From: an uncultured Desulfosarcina sp.
GTDB taxonomy: Bacteria; Desulfobacterota; Desulfobacteria; Desulfobacterales; Desulfosarcinaceae
Length of the DNA stretch: 64,000 bases
Assembly (NCBI RefSeq): GCF_963668215.1
Contig: NZ_OY764190.1
Span: 5,828,001-5,892,000 of the forward strand
Direction of reading: 5' to 3'
The translations under genes and the position numbers were made by a program. Position 1 is the stretch's first letter. Every line of letters begins with the position of its first letter. Below the pieces are notes generated by a model. It made no database searches. It saw nothing but the letters and a program-made list of their open reading frames with translations, and was not told the origin of the DNA. Below are positions 9,283-18,537 of this stretch, in pieces.

Positions 9283-9780
9283 ATGGAAAAAGTTGAAAGC
9301 GGACTGTTCGTAAGCGTCGAATACACGGGAACGCTGGACAACGGCGAGGTGTTCGATTCCAGCAAAGGACGCAAGCCTTTAGAGGTCCAGATGGGCACCG
9401 GCAACCTGATTCCCGGGTTCGAATCGGCCCTTATGGGCATGGCGATCAACGAGACCAAGACGTTCACCCTTTCGCCGGAAGAAGCATACGGCCAGCGGGA
9501 CGAAAGCCGGATGCACGAATTCCCCACGTCCGAAATTCCGCAAGGTGCGTCTCCCCAGGTGGGACAGACCCTGATGCTGAGCACACCCCAGGGGCAACAG
9601 ATTCCTGCCCGGGTGGATAGCATCGACGACGAAAAAATCGTTTTCGACCTCAACCACCCATTGGCCGGCCAAGCCCTGACTTTCGATATCGAAGTTGTCG
9701 GCATCAGCGCAAGCGCCACCCAGCAACCGGCAAGCTGTGGATCGGACTGTGCCGGCTGCGGAGAGACCGGCTGCTGCTGA
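9283..9780 (+). CDS. FKBP-type peptidyl-prolyl isomerase, SlyD-like with Cys-rich tail
   Basis: A 165-residue prolyl isomerase and chaperone. The FKBP fold is interrupted by an IF domain as in SlyD (VEYTGTLDNGEVFDSS, then GNLIPGFESALMGM, then AYGQRDE leading into the inserted domain). The last 16 residues contain six cysteines (CGSDCAGCGETGCC), a metal-binding tail like the His/Cys-rich tail of SlyD. The ATG at 9283 follows AAGGAG at 9271; an in-frame start 126 bp upstream is not conserved. A nickel or zinc delivery role is inferred from the tail. Confidence 0.88.
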   Translation: MEKVESGLFVSVEYTGTLDNGEVFDSSKGRKPLEVQMGTGNLIPGFESALMGMAINETKTFTLSPEEAYGQRDESRMHEFPTSEIPQGASPQVGQTLMLSTPQGQQIPARVDSIDDEKIVFDLNHPLAGQALTFDIEVVGISASATQQPASCGSDCAGCGETGCC

Positions 9781-9800
9781 ATATCCCATCGAACCAACGG

Positions 9801-9820
9801 TCCCCTGTTTTGGCAGGGGA
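9801..9820 (+). terminator. hairpin after the FKBP gene, possible weak terminator
   Basis: TCCCCTG (9801-9807) pairs with CAGGGGA (9814-9820) across a six-base loop, 20 bp after the FKBP stop. No strong T run follows, so termination is uncertain. The rest of the 328-bp gap up to lysS holds a second perfect hairpin (GTTGCCGG/CCGGCAAC, 9903-9922) and no convincing gene. Confidence 0.4.
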
Positions 9821-9902
9821 TCGCCATCTTAATTTACCATCCCCCACCCAAAAAGGATCCGCCGCTGGAACCAGAACCGAATCATCATAACCGCTGACAA
9901 CT

Positions 9903-9922
9903 GTTGCCGGGTTACCGGCAAC
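9903..9922. other. perfect 8-bp stem hairpin upstream of lysS
   Basis: GTTGCCGG and CCGGCAAC are exact complements around a GTTA loop. It stands about 190 bp before lysS. It could be an upstream terminator or part of a leader; there is no T run, and no promoter can be placed with confidence nearby. Confidence 0.4.
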
Positions 9923-10108
9923 ACCCCGACCACCGCGGGTTGCCGCATGGTCACACGCCTTGACACCATCTACCAAATAAGATAGCAGGAGTAGTTTATG
10001 ATTTTTCAGCCGATGAGTCGATGGTACCGGATTGGCCCATGGGGTAATTCTGACGGCACAACGGCATGGTGACCGATACAAACGAGATGCAAACAATGTG
10101 GAGCTTCC

Positions 10109-11620
10109 ATGGATAACGCGAAGGACCTGCTGAGCAAACGCAAAGAAAAAGCCGATGGTCTGAAGGCGGACGGAATCAATCTGTTCCCCAACGGATTTGT
10201 CATCGACCATACGATAGTAGAAATCGCAGAGCATATAAAAACCCTGCCGGAGGACCGCCAGGAAGATGCCACCTCTTTTACCGCAGCAGGACGGATGATG
10301 GCCATCAACCGCTTCGGCAAATCCGCTTTCATCCGCTTCAAGGATCGCACCGGCCTGATGCAGGCGTATATCCGCAAGGACAAAGTGGGCGATGCGCCCT
10401 ATGCACTGTTCAAACGGCTGGATGTCGGCGATTTCGTAAAAATCTCCGGCAGCCTCTTTCGGACCAAAACCGGTGAGTGGACCCTGCTGGCCGAATCCGT
10501 CGATCTGGTGTGCAAATCCACCCGGCCGCTGCCCGAAAAATTTCACGGTCTCAAGGACCCGGAAAAACGCTACCGGCAGCGCTACATCGACTTGATCATG
10601 AATCCGGATGTTCAGGAGATTTTCATCAAACGCAGCCGGATCATCCAATCCATGCGCGCTTTTTTCCTTTCCCGGGATTTTCTCGAGGTGGAAACGCCCA
10701 TGATGCAGCCCATCCCCGGCGGCGCCGAGGCGACGCCCTTTGTGACCCACCATAATGCACTGGACATGGACCTTTTTTTGCGCATTGCCCCGGAGCTTTA
10801 CCTCAAGCGCCTGGTGGTGGGCGGATTGGAGCGGGTCTTCGAAATCAATCGCAACTTCAGAAACGAAGGCGTCTCCACCCGGCACAACCCCGAGTTTACC
10901 ATGGTGGAATTCTACCAGGCCTACGCCACCTATGATGACCTGATGGACATGACCGAACAGATGTTCGCCCACATCGCCCAGGAAGTGAATGGCAGTACCT
11001 GCATCACCTATCAGGGCGACCGGATCGAACTGGGGGGGAAATGGCAGCGCATATCCCTGTTTGACGCACTCGACCGCATCGGCGGCGTCGACCCGTCCCT
11101 GCTGACCGACAAGGATCGCCTGCTTGAATTTGCCGCGACAAAGGGTATCACCGTCACCAAAACCGGCCGTCTGGGAAAAATCATCACCAAGCTGTTCGAT
11201 ATTCTGGTGGAACCCAAATTGATTCAGCCGACCTTCATCACCGGGTACCCTGCCGAAGTTTCGCCGCTTTCCAGAAGAAGCGACACCCATCCGGATCTGA
11301 CTGAACGGTTCGAACTGTTCATCGCCGGTCGTGAAATCGCCAACGGATTTTCCGAACTCAATGATCCCGAAGACCAGCATAGAAGGTTTATGCAGCAGGT
11401 AGAGGACCGTGAGGCCGGGGACGAAGAAGCCCACTGCATGGATGACGATTACATCGAAGCCCTGGAATACGGCATGCCGCCAACCGCCGGCCAGGGCATC
11501 GGGATCGACCGTCTGGTTATGCTGCTGACGGACGCTCCGTCCATTCGCGAAGTCATCCTGTTCCCTCATATGAAGCCCAAGGGGGCGATTTCCAAGGCTG
11601 ACGACCGATCCGCCCAATAA
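10109..11620 (+). CDS. lysS: lysyl-tRNA synthetase (class II)
   Basis: A 503-residue class II aminoacyl-tRNA synthetase that charges tRNA-Lys. An N-terminal OB-fold anticodon-binding domain (residues about 55-150, with FIRFKDRTGLMQAYI) precedes the catalytic core: motif 1 around FLEVETPMMQPIPGGAEATPF, motif 2 FRNEGVSTRHNPEFTMVEFY, and motif 3 GQGIGIDRLVMLLTDAPSIR. Length is normal. GGAG stands five bases before the ATG. It is only 55 bp ahead of lolC, so it is likely the first gene of the envelope operon. Confidence 0.96.
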   Translation: MDNAKDLLSKRKEKADGLKADGINLFPNGFVIDHTIVEIAEHIKTLPEDRQEDATSFTAAGRMMAINRFGKSAFIRFKDRTGLMQAYIRKDKVGDAPYALFKRLDVGDFVKISGSLFRTKTGEWTLLAESVDLVCKSTRPLPEKFHGLKDPEKRYRQRYIDLIMNPDVQEIFIKRSRIIQSMRAFFLSRDFLEVETPMMQPIPGGAEATPFVTHHNALDMDLFLRIAPELYLKRLVVGGLERVFEINRNFRNEGVSTRHNPEFTMVEFYQAYATYDDLMDMTEQMFAHIAQEVNGSTCITYQGDRIELGGKWQRISLFDALDRIGGVDPSLLTDKDRLLEFAATKGITVTKTGRLGKIITKLFDILVEPKLIQPTFITGYPAEVSPLSRRSDTHPDLTERFELFIAGREIANGFSELNDPEDQHRRFMQQVEDREAGDEEAHCMDDDYIEALEYGMPPTAGQGIGIDRLVMLLTDAPSIREVILFPHMKPKGAISKADDRSAQ

Positions 11621-11675
11621 GGCCAGGCAAACGCCGGGAAAGCAAACAACCATCTTTGCCGCTATTGGAACCGCC

Positions 11676-12914
11676 ATGTCGTTTGTGACATTCGTATCCG
11701 GGCGTTACTTAAGGACCCGCCAGAAACGGGCCTTCATTTCGCTGATCACCGCCCTGTCCGTTGCCGGGGTCACAGTCGGGGTGATGGCTTTGATCGTGGT
11801 CATCGCCGTCATGGCCGGATTCGAAGCCGACCTCAAATCTCGTATCATGGGCATTCGCCCGCATCTGGTGATCACCCAAAAAGAAGGCGCCCTGACCGAT
11901 TACCATCGAATCGTCGAAAAGGTGGCCGACATCCAGGGGGTTGAAACCGCGTCGGCCTATATCGCTACCCAGGTGGTCCTTCGTACCGCCAACCGGGCGG
12001 CGGGAGCGCTGCTGAAGGGAATTGTTCCTACTTCGGGGAATACCGGGATTCCGGGGGTCGATACCGGCAGCCTGTTGCCGCCGTCATCCGCGGAAAAAGA
12101 TCCCCAGGCAGACCTTCGCCCCGCTCCGGGCATTGTCCTCGGCAAGCAGCTGGCCGCCAGCCTGGGGGTGATCCGCGGTGACAGTATCCACATGATTACG
12201 CCGCGGGGCATGCTTTCGCCGGCCGGCCATATTCCCGCCATGATCAAATACAAGGTTGTCGATCTGTTCGAATCCGGCATGTACGAATTCGACGGGTCCC
12301 TGTCTTTCGTTACCCTGGAGCAGGCCCAGAAGATGCTCCGCATGCCCGCATCGGTCAGCGGCATCGAAATCCGGCTGGAAAATCTGGATCGGGCCGACAG
12401 GCTCCAGGAAGAGATCCAGCAGTTAGTGGGCAGCGACTACAACGTGGAGAACTGGAAACAGATCAACCGTAATCTGTTTTCGGCCCTCCGGTTGGAAAAA
12501 ACCGTCATGTTCATCATCCTCGCGTTGATCGTTCTGGTAGCCGCCTTCAATATCGCCGGTTCGCTGGTCATGATGGTCATGGAAAAACGCAGGGACATCG
12601 CCATTTTGAAAACTATGGGAGCGACGGCCAAGTCCATCGGCCGGATTTTCGTCGTCAAAGGCGTCATGATCGGTCTTGCCGGAACGGCCCTGGGAACTTC
12701 GGCGGGATTGATCCTGTGCACCCTGCTGGAGCGGTATCAGTTCATCAAACTGCCCGCAGATGTCTACTACATCACCAGCCTGCCGGTCCATCTGAAGGCA
12801 ATGGACGTCTTTACGATCGCGTTGTGCGCAATATTGATCTGTCTGGCCGCGACCTTGTATCCGGCTCGCCAGGCCGCTGCCATCGATCCTGTGGAGGCCA
12901 TCCGCCATGGCTGA
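11676..12914 (+). CDS. lolC: lipoprotein-releasing ABC transporter permease LolC/LolE type
   Basis: A 412-residue inner-membrane permease that releases mature lipoproteins from the inner membrane to LolA. It has the expected layout: one membrane segment near residues 25-47 after YLRTRQKRAFISLI, a large periplasmic domain, and three C-terminal segments (about 275-300, 320-345, 370-395). The cytosolic loop MEKRRDIAILKTMGAT is the coupling region to LolD. Only one permease gene is present, so a homodimer is probable. It overlaps lolD by 8 bp. Confidence 0.93.
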   Translation: MSFVTFVSGRYLRTRQKRAFISLITALSVAGVTVGVMALIVVIAVMAGFEADLKSRIMGIRPHLVITQKEGALTDYHRIVEKVADIQGVETASAYIATQVVLRTANRAAGALLKGIVPTSGNTGIPGVDTGSLLPPSSAEKDPQADLRPAPGIVLGKQLAASLGVIRGDSIHMITPRGMLSPAGHIPAMIKYKVVDLFESGMYEFDGSLSFVTLEQAQKMLRMPASVSGIEIRLENLDRADRLQEEIQQLVGSDYNVENWKQINRNLFSALRLEKTVMFIILALIVLVAAFNIAGSLVMMVMEKRRDIAILKTMGATAKSIGRIFVVKGVMIGLAGTALGTSAGLILCTLLERYQFIKLPADVYYITSLPVHLKAMDVFTIALCAILICLAATLYPARQAAAIDPVEAIRHG

Positions 12915-13644
12915 TCGAAAAAATCGGATACAGGCGTCAACTTTCCCGGCTCCCGACGATGTTCAAGGACCGTTGATTCAGGCCGCGGGAATCGGCAAGG
13001 CTTACAATCACAGAAAGTCCCCCATCGTGGTGTTAGACCGATTGTCTTTTTCACTGGGTTCCGGGGAAACCATAGGAATCGTGGGGGCGTCGGGAATCGG
13101 CAAATCCACCCTGCTTCACATTCTGGGGACTCTGGACAGGCCGGATGCCGGGGAACTGTACTATTCGGGAACCGATGTGCTGCGGCTGGACGACACTCGA
13201 CTGGCGCGTTTTCGCAATAAAACCATTGGGTTCGTATTTCAATTTCACCACCTGCTGCCCGAATTCAACGCCCTTGAAAACACCATGATGCCGGCTCTGG
13301 TCGGTGGGATGGATAAGAAAACCGCCCGGGAAAAAGCGGAATCGATGCTGGTTCGTGTCGGCCTTGAGGAAAGGTTGACCCATCGACCGAACGAACTTTC
13401 CGGAGGCGAGCAGCAACGGGTCGCTCTGGCCCGGGCGCTGGTTCAGCGGCCGGCCATTCTCCTGGCCGATGAACCCACGGGAAATCTGGATCGCCGCAAC
13501 AGCGACTTGATCCACACCCTTTTGATGGAGCTGAACCAGGAAATGGGCATGGCGCTCGTTGTGGTTACCCACAATATGGAATTGGCGGCCCTCGTATCCC
13601 GCCGGGTTACCATCGTCAACGGCGCCCTGCAGGAGTTTCGTTGA
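12907..13644 (+). CDS. lolD: lipoprotein-releasing ABC transporter ATP-binding protein LolD
   Basis: A 245-residue ABC ATPase that powers lipoprotein release. Walker A GASGIGKSTL, Q-loop FVFQFHHLLPEF, signature LSGGEQQRVALARAL, Walker B ILLADEPTGNLD and the H-loop VVVTHNMEL are all present. The FHHLLPEFNALEN segment is typical of LolD. About 25 extra residues stand at the N terminus. It overlaps the permease gene and is followed by bamA after 40 bp. Confidence 0.95.
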   Translation: MADRKNRIQASTFPAPDDVQGPLIQAAGIGKAYNHRKSPIVVLDRLSFSLGSGETIGIVGASGIGKSTLLHILGTLDRPDAGELYYSGTDVLRLDDTRLARFRNKTIGFVFQFHHLLPEFNALENTMMPALVGGMDKKTAREKAESMLVRVGLEERLTHRPNELSGGEQQRVALARALVQRPAILLADEPTGNLDRRNSDLIHTLLMELNQEMGMALVVVTHNMELAALVSRRVTIVNGALQEFR

Positions 13645-13684
13645 TATCATTGATGAAGAGATCGATAGGCTTTAAGGGGGTTCA

Positions 13685-16336
13685 ATGCTGAGGCGATGTT
13701 TATTCGTGCTGTTCCTTTCCCTTTATTTTCTGTCCGGGCCTGCTGCCGCGGGCGAAACGGTCCATGTTCTGGTGCTGCCCTTTGAAATCAATGCCAGCCA
13801 GGATCTGTCCTACCTCAGGCATGACATCCCCAAAACCATTCAAGAGTTCCTGCAACCGGAAGGCGCGGTCTTTGTCGACATGGATCAACAAGCCACGGAC
13901 ACGGTTGCTGAAACCATCTCGGATATTCAGGCCGTTCGAAAAATGGGCCTTTCGGCCGGTGCCGACAGCGTCATCTGGGGAAGCATGACGCGCATCGGCA
14001 ACAACATCAGCCTGGATATCAACATGGTGCAATCGGTAGGCAGCACCCCTGCGATATCGGTTTTCGAGGCCGGAACCGGCATGGAAAACATGCGGACGGT
14101 GGTTAAAAATGCGGCCGAAAAACTGGCCCGCCACCTTTTTCGGCAGGAACTCATCAGCCAGGTTGAAATCACCGGCAACAAACGTATCGAAGCCGATGCC
14201 ATTCAGCGGGTGATCCGGGTGAAACCCGGCGATGTGCTGCGCGCCGGCGACATCTCCCGAGACATGAAAAATATTTACAAAATGGGATATTTCGAAGACA
14301 TCCGGGTTGAATCCCAGGAAGCCGACGGCGGGAAAATCATTGTTTTTCATGTTGTTGAAAAGCCCACCATCCGGCGCATCTCGTTCAGCGGCAATAAAGT
14401 TTTCAAAGATGAAAAACTGAGAGAAAACCTGAGTATCAGTACGGGATCGATCCTTAACATTTTCACGATCAAATCCAATATCGAGCAACTCGAGTCGATG
14501 TATAAGGAAAAGAACTACCACAACGTTAAAATCACTTATACCGCACATGATCGGGACAACAATCAGGCGGACATCGAATTCACCATCGAGGAAGGCAAGA
14601 AGATAAAAATAAAGAAAATCGTCTTTCAAGGGAACAAGGCCTTTACCGACAAGGAACTCAAGAAGCTGATCAGCACCTCGGAAAAGGGGTTTTTCTCCTG
14701 GCTCACCTCCTCGGGGGAACTGAACCGGGAAGATTTGAGCCAGGATACCGCCCGACTGATGGGCTACTACAATATCAATGGGTTCATCCATGCCAAGGTG
14801 GCCGATCCCGTGGTCGAGTTTGAAGAACAGTGGATCTATATCACCTTCAAAATCGAGGAGGGCGAACGCTTCAAGGTCGGGACCATCGATATCGACGGCG
14901 ATATCATTGTTACCAAAGACAAATTGATGCCCGCTCTCAATATTGCCAGGGAGCCTTTTTTCAACCGCGAAGCGGTCCGCAAGGACGTGCTGTGGCTGAC
15001 CGATCTGCACGCCAATGCCGGCTTTGCCAACGCCGATGTTTCGCCAAGGACCCGAGAGGATCCGGTGAACCATCTGGTCGACATCACCTACTCGGTAAAA
15101 AAGGGCGCAAAGGTCTACTTCGAAACCATCGATATCTCCGGCAACGTTCGCACGCGTGACAAAGTCATCCGGCGGGAACTGCGCATTCACGAACGGGAAG
15201 TTTACAGCAGCAGCCGTCTTAAAAGAAGTGTACGCAATCTTAACCGCCTGGACTTTTTCGAAGATGTGAAGGTGGATACGGTCGAAGGCAGCGCGGAAGA
15301 CAAAATGAACGTCAAGGTGGATGTGGTGGAAAAGGCCACGGGCACCTTTACTTTCGGCGCAGGGTACAGCACGGTGGACGACTTTTTCGTGACCGGTTCC
15401 GTTTCCCAGAGAAACCTGTTCGGCCGTGGGCAGATCGTTAAATTGAGCGGCCAGGTCGGCGGATCTTCCGACCTGTACAACCTGAGTTTCACCGAGCCGT
15501 GGCTGTTCGACATCCCACTGTCCGGCACCGCCAATGTGTATCGAACCAAACGGGAATACGACACCTACGACCGAACCAGTATGGGAGGCGGCATCGGATT
15601 CAGTTATCCCATCTGGGACTACACCCGCGTCTCTTTGTCGTACCGCTATGATGTCACCGATATTTCGGAGGTCACGGACGACGCTTCGGATAATGTGAAA
15701 GACCTCGAAGGCGAAAACGCCACCAGTTCCATTACCACGGGATTGAGCTACGATTCCAGGGACCGGGCCTTCAACACCACACAGGGCCAGGATCACAGCC
15801 TTCGGTACACCTATGCAGGGTTAGGGGGGGATCACGGCTTTCAAAAGGTTGTCGGCGAATTGGGGTGGTACATCCCGGTCTACAAAGGCCTGGTAACGTT
15901 TTTCCATGCAGAATCGGGTTGGGTGGAGCAAATCCCTGGCTACACCTTGCCGGATTATGAAAAGTTCTATCTGGGCGGCATGAACTCCGTACGCGGCTTC
16001 GAATTCCAAGATATCCACATCAACACCATCAACGAAGACGGCGAGGAAACCGAGGAGGGCGGTGAAACCTATGTTCAATTCAACTTCGAATTGAGCTATC
16101 CCTTGTTCAAGGACCTGGGAATCGTTGGGGTGATCTTTTACGACACGGGCAATGTTTACGGTCCGGATGACACCATTGACTTAGGAAATCTCCGCCAGGC
16201 GGCCGGATACGGCATTCGATGGTATTCCCCCATTGGACCGATCCGCATTGAAGGCGGCCATATCTTGGATCCCATCGAAGAAAATGGAGAGGATTCGGGC
16301 GTCAACTGGGAATTTTCGATGGGAGGCGCTTTTTAA
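13685..16336 (+). CDS. bamA: outer membrane protein assembly factor BamA, with an extra N-terminal domain
   Basis: An 883-residue Omp85 protein that inserts beta-barrel proteins into the outer membrane. After a signal peptide (residues 1-22, ending SGPAAA), residues about 25-150 form an extra domain (HVLVLPFEINASQDL...) resembling the TolB-N/FlgT/CsgG-like fold and not found in enterobacterial BamA. POTRA repeats start near residue 155 (VEITGNKRIEADAIQ), and a C-terminal barrel runs from about 550 to the terminal Phe. NLFGRGQ and YLGGMNSVRGFEFQ (the VRGF motif of barrel loop 6) are characteristic. AGGGGG precedes the ATG. Confidence 0.95.
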   Translation: MLRRCLFVLFLSLYFLSGPAAAGETVHVLVLPFEINASQDLSYLRHDIPKTIQEFLQPEGAVFVDMDQQATDTVAETISDIQAVRKMGLSAGADSVIWGSMTRIGNNISLDINMVQSVGSTPAISVFEAGTGMENMRTVVKNAAEKLARHLFRQELISQVEITGNKRIEADAIQRVIRVKPGDVLRAGDISRDMKNIYKMGYFEDIRVESQEADGGKIIVFHVVEKPTIRRISFSGNKVFKDEKLRENLSISTGSILNIFTIKSNIEQLESMYKEKNYHNVKITYTAHDRDNNQADIEFTIEEGKKIKIKKIVFQGNKAFTDKELKKLISTSEKGFFSWLTSSGELNREDLSQDTARLMGYYNINGFIHAKVADPVVEFEEQWIYITFKIEEGERFKVGTIDIDGDIIVTKDKLMPALNIAREPFFNREAVRKDVLWLTDLHANAGFANADVSPRTREDPVNHLVDITYSVKKGAKVYFETIDISGNVRTRDKVIRRELRIHEREVYSSSRLKRSVRNLNRLDFFEDVKVDTVEGSAEDKMNVKVDVVEKATGTFTFGAGYSTVDDFFVTGSVSQRNLFGRGQIVKLSGQVGGSSDLYNLSFTEPWLFDIPLSGTANVYRTKREYDTYDRTSMGGGIGFSYPIWDYTRVSLSYRYDVTDISEVTDDASDNVKDLEGENATSSITTGLSYDSRDRAFNTTQGQDHSLRYTYAGLGGDHGFQKVVGELGWYIPVYKGLVTFFHAESGWVEQIPGYTLPDYEKFYLGGMNSVRGFEFQDIHINTINEDGEETEEGGETYVQFNFELSYPLFKDLGIVGVIFYDTGNVYGPDDTIDLGNLRQAAGYGIRWYSPIGPIRIEGGHILDPIEENGEDSGVNWEFSMGGAF

Positions 16337-16479
16337 AGGCCGAAAAGCTGGTACCTGACGCCGGATCTCAGCGGCAACGAACCAATGGCAACTGGTTGGT
16401 ATCAAAGATTTGATTAAAACAGCGGTTTAATGATACACATGAAAATTAATAACAACGGATGGTGAGGAAAGGGGAACTT

Positions 16480-17016
16480 ATGCAATTGCGCAACCAATGG
16501 CTCATCCTGACAATGCTGACTGTTTTTTTGACCGCAGGATCGGCACTGGGTGCCGATGTCGCCAAAATCGGCGTGGTGGAGTTTCAGCGTCTGTTCGAAA
16601 ATTCGGATGCCGGAAAAGAAATCAAGGCTGAAATCACTGAAAAAGGAAAAAAGATGGAAGCCGAATTGAAGGAAAAAGGCGCCGAAATCGAAGAGTTGAA
16701 AAAACGGCTGGAACGGGAAGCCCTTGTAATGAGCAAGGAGATGCGGGAAGAAAAAGAACGCGAATTCAGAATCAAGGTCAACGATATCAAGACCCTGCAG
16801 AAAAAGTACGAAGGCCAGCTGCAAGGATTGCAGAAGGACCTGATGAAAGACCTTCAGGCCGAAACGCTGGAAGTTATCGACGAAATCGGAAAATCCGGGG
16901 GCTATCTGATGATCATGGACAAGCGGGGTGTGCTCTACTCGCCGAGCACCATTGACATCACCGACGAAGTGATCCAGAAATTCAACCAACGCTACGCTGC
17001 GAAAAAGAAAAAATAA
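16480..17016 (+). CDS. periplasmic chaperone of the OmpH/Skp family
   Basis: A 178-residue exported chaperone that holds unfolded outer-membrane proteins for BamA. A signal peptide (LILTMLTVFLTAGSALGA) is followed by KIGVVEFQRLFENSDAGKEI, a long Lys/Glu-rich coiled coil (residues about 45-130) and the C-terminal strand VIQKFNQRYA. The ATG at 16480 follows AGGGGA; a GTG-linked start 21 bp upstream would add charged residues before the signal peptide. Its place between bamA and lpxD is the conserved bamA-skp-lpxD-fabZ-lpxA order. Confidence 0.93.
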   Translation: MQLRNQWLILTMLTVFLTAGSALGADVAKIGVVEFQRLFENSDAGKEIKAEITEKGKKMEAELKEKGAEIEELKKRLEREALVMSKEMREEKEREFRIKVNDIKTLQKKYEGQLQGLQKDLMKDLQAETLEVIDEIGKSGGYLMIMDKRGVLYSPSTIDITDEVIQKFNQRYAAKKKK

Positions 17017-17021
17017 GGCAG

Positions 17022-18080
17022 GTGCCGATCGTGCCCGTCGAATATACACTTGAGGAAATCGCCCGCCGGATCGATGGCGAAACGTCAGGCAACGAGGAAA
17101 TGCGGATCAATGGCGTCGCCCCTTTTGATGCCGCCGGTGCCACGCAGATCACCTTTGCCGGGGGCAGCAAATTCCTGAAACGGATGGACGCCTGCCAGGC
17201 AGGAGCGATTATCGTTCCCGAAAAAGCCGTGTTTCCCGGAAGGAACCTGATCCATGTCAGCAACCCGCAGCTGGCATTCAACGGTGTTGTGGCGTTATTT
17301 CACCCGTCGCTTTCACCGCCTGCGGGCATCGACGAAAAGGCAGCCATCGGCAAGGACGTTTGCACCGGAAAAGATATATTTATCGGACCGTTGGCCCATA
17401 TCGGCAACCGGGTAACCATCGGGTCCGGCACCATCGTGCATGCCGGCGTATTCATCGGAGACGAGGTCAAGATCGGCGAGCGATGCGTCATTCATCCCAA
17501 TGCAACCATTATGCACGGATGCTGCATCGGCGATCGGGTAACCATCCATCCGGGAACCGTGATCGGCAGCGACGGCTATGGATTCGTGCCCGATGGCGGC
17601 CGGTATCATAAAATTCCCCAGATCGGAATCGTGCAGATCGATGACGATGTCGAAATCGGGGCCTGTAACACCATCGATCGGGCCACCTTCGGTCGGACGT
17701 GGATTCAACGCGGCGTAAAAACAGACAATCTGGTCCACATTGCCCATAATGTCGTCATTGGAGAAGACAGCGTGATCGTCGCGCAGGTGGGCATCGCCGG
17801 CAGCACCAAAATCGGGCACCACGCGATTCTGGCCGGTCAGGCCGGCATCTCCGGCCACCTGGAACTCGGTAATCACGTCACGGTCGGCCCCATGACCGGC
17901 GTCGGCAAATCCATACCGGATGGAGAAGTGGTATCATCGGGGACCAATGCTATGCCCCATAGAACCTGGCTAAGGGTCCAACACATCATTCCGTCCCTGC
18001 CGGACATGAAGAAAAAAGTCGCCGACTTGGAAAAGAAACTCGCCGACCTGGAAAAATCCGTAAAAAAAGAATCGAATTGA
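17022..18080 (+). CDS. lpxD: UDP-3-O-acylglucosamine N-acyltransferase LpxD
   Basis: A 352-residue left-handed beta-helix acyltransferase that adds the N-linked hydroxyacyl chain in lipid A synthesis (third step). The N-terminal uridine-binding domain (residues 1-100) precedes many hexapeptide repeats. GSDGYGFVPDGG and the catalytic-His segment DNLVHIAHNVVIG are typical. The C terminus is a short helix. GTG at 17022 is used; a GTG at 17031 is equally possible, with AAGGCAGG upstream of both. Confidence 0.95.
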   Translation: MPIVPVEYTLEEIARRIDGETSGNEEMRINGVAPFDAAGATQITFAGGSKFLKRMDACQAGAIIVPEKAVFPGRNLIHVSNPQLAFNGVVALFHPSLSPPAGIDEKAAIGKDVCTGKDIFIGPLAHIGNRVTIGSGTIVHAGVFIGDEVKIGERCVIHPNATIMHGCCIGDRVTIHPGTVIGSDGYGFVPDGGRYHKIPQIGIVQIDDDVEIGACNTIDRATFGRTWIQRGVKTDNLVHIAHNVVIGEDSVIVAQVGIAGSTKIGHHAILAGQAGISGHLELGNHVTVGPMTGVGKSIPDGEVVSSGTNAMPHRTWLRVQHIIPSLPDMKKKVADLEKKLADLEKSVKKESN

Positions 18081-18095
18081 AGCGGAGATCTTCTC

Positions 18096-18536
18096 ATGGA
18101 TAACAAATTTGACATCCAATCGATCATGGAAGCCCTTCCTCATCGATATCCTTTTTTGCTGGTGGACCGGGTTGTCGAATTCGAGAAAGACAAACGCATT
18201 GTTGCCATTAAAAATGTCACCATTAACGAACCGTTTTTTCAGGGGCACTTCCCCGATGGCCCCATCATGCCCGGCGTTCTCATTGTCGAAGCCATGGGAC
18301 AGGCCGGTGGGGTGCTCGTTATCCAATCGTTGCCGCCTGATACCCGCGTAAGGAAAATTTATTTCATGGGCTTTGACAGCGTCCGTTTCAGAAAACCGGT
18401 CGTTCCCGGCGATCAGTTGGTGCTGGAATTGAAAATGTTGAAAGCCAGATCCAAAGCCGTGAAAATGGCCGGCATCGCCAAGGTCGATGGGCAAACCGTC
18501 GCCGAAGCGACACTGTTGGCCGCTTATGGAGATTGA
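18096..18536 (+). CDS. fabZ: 3-hydroxyacyl-ACP dehydratase FabZ
   Basis: A 146-residue hot-dog-fold dehydratase that makes trans-2-enoyl-ACP in fatty acid elongation and competes with LpxA for hydroxyacyl-ACP. LPHRYPFLLVDRV is the N-terminal signature; catalytic His51 lies in GHFPDGPIMPG and Glu65 in VLIVEAMGQAGG. GGAG precedes the ATG. It stands between lpxD and lpxA as usual and abuts lpxA by one base. Confidence 0.97.
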   Translation: MDNKFDIQSIMEALPHRYPFLLVDRVVEFEKDKRIVAIKNVTINEPFFQGHFPDGPIMPGVLIVEAMGQAGGVLVIQSLPPDTRVRKIYFMGFDSVRFRKPVVPGDQLVLELKMLKARSKAVKMAGIAKVDGQTVAEATLLAAYGD

Positions 18537-18537
18537 T

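Noticed and set aside
9960..9988. TTGACA upstream of lysS
   Set aside because: No acceptable -10 hexamer at 16-18 bp, so not listed as a promoter.
9704..11677. Long minus-strand frame (657 codons) across lysS
   Set aside because: The plus strand encodes a clear lysyl-tRNA synthetase; the antisense frame has no conserved motifs.
13700..15796. Long minus-strand frame (698 codons) across bamA
   Set aside because: Antisense to an unambiguous BamA and without recognisable domains.
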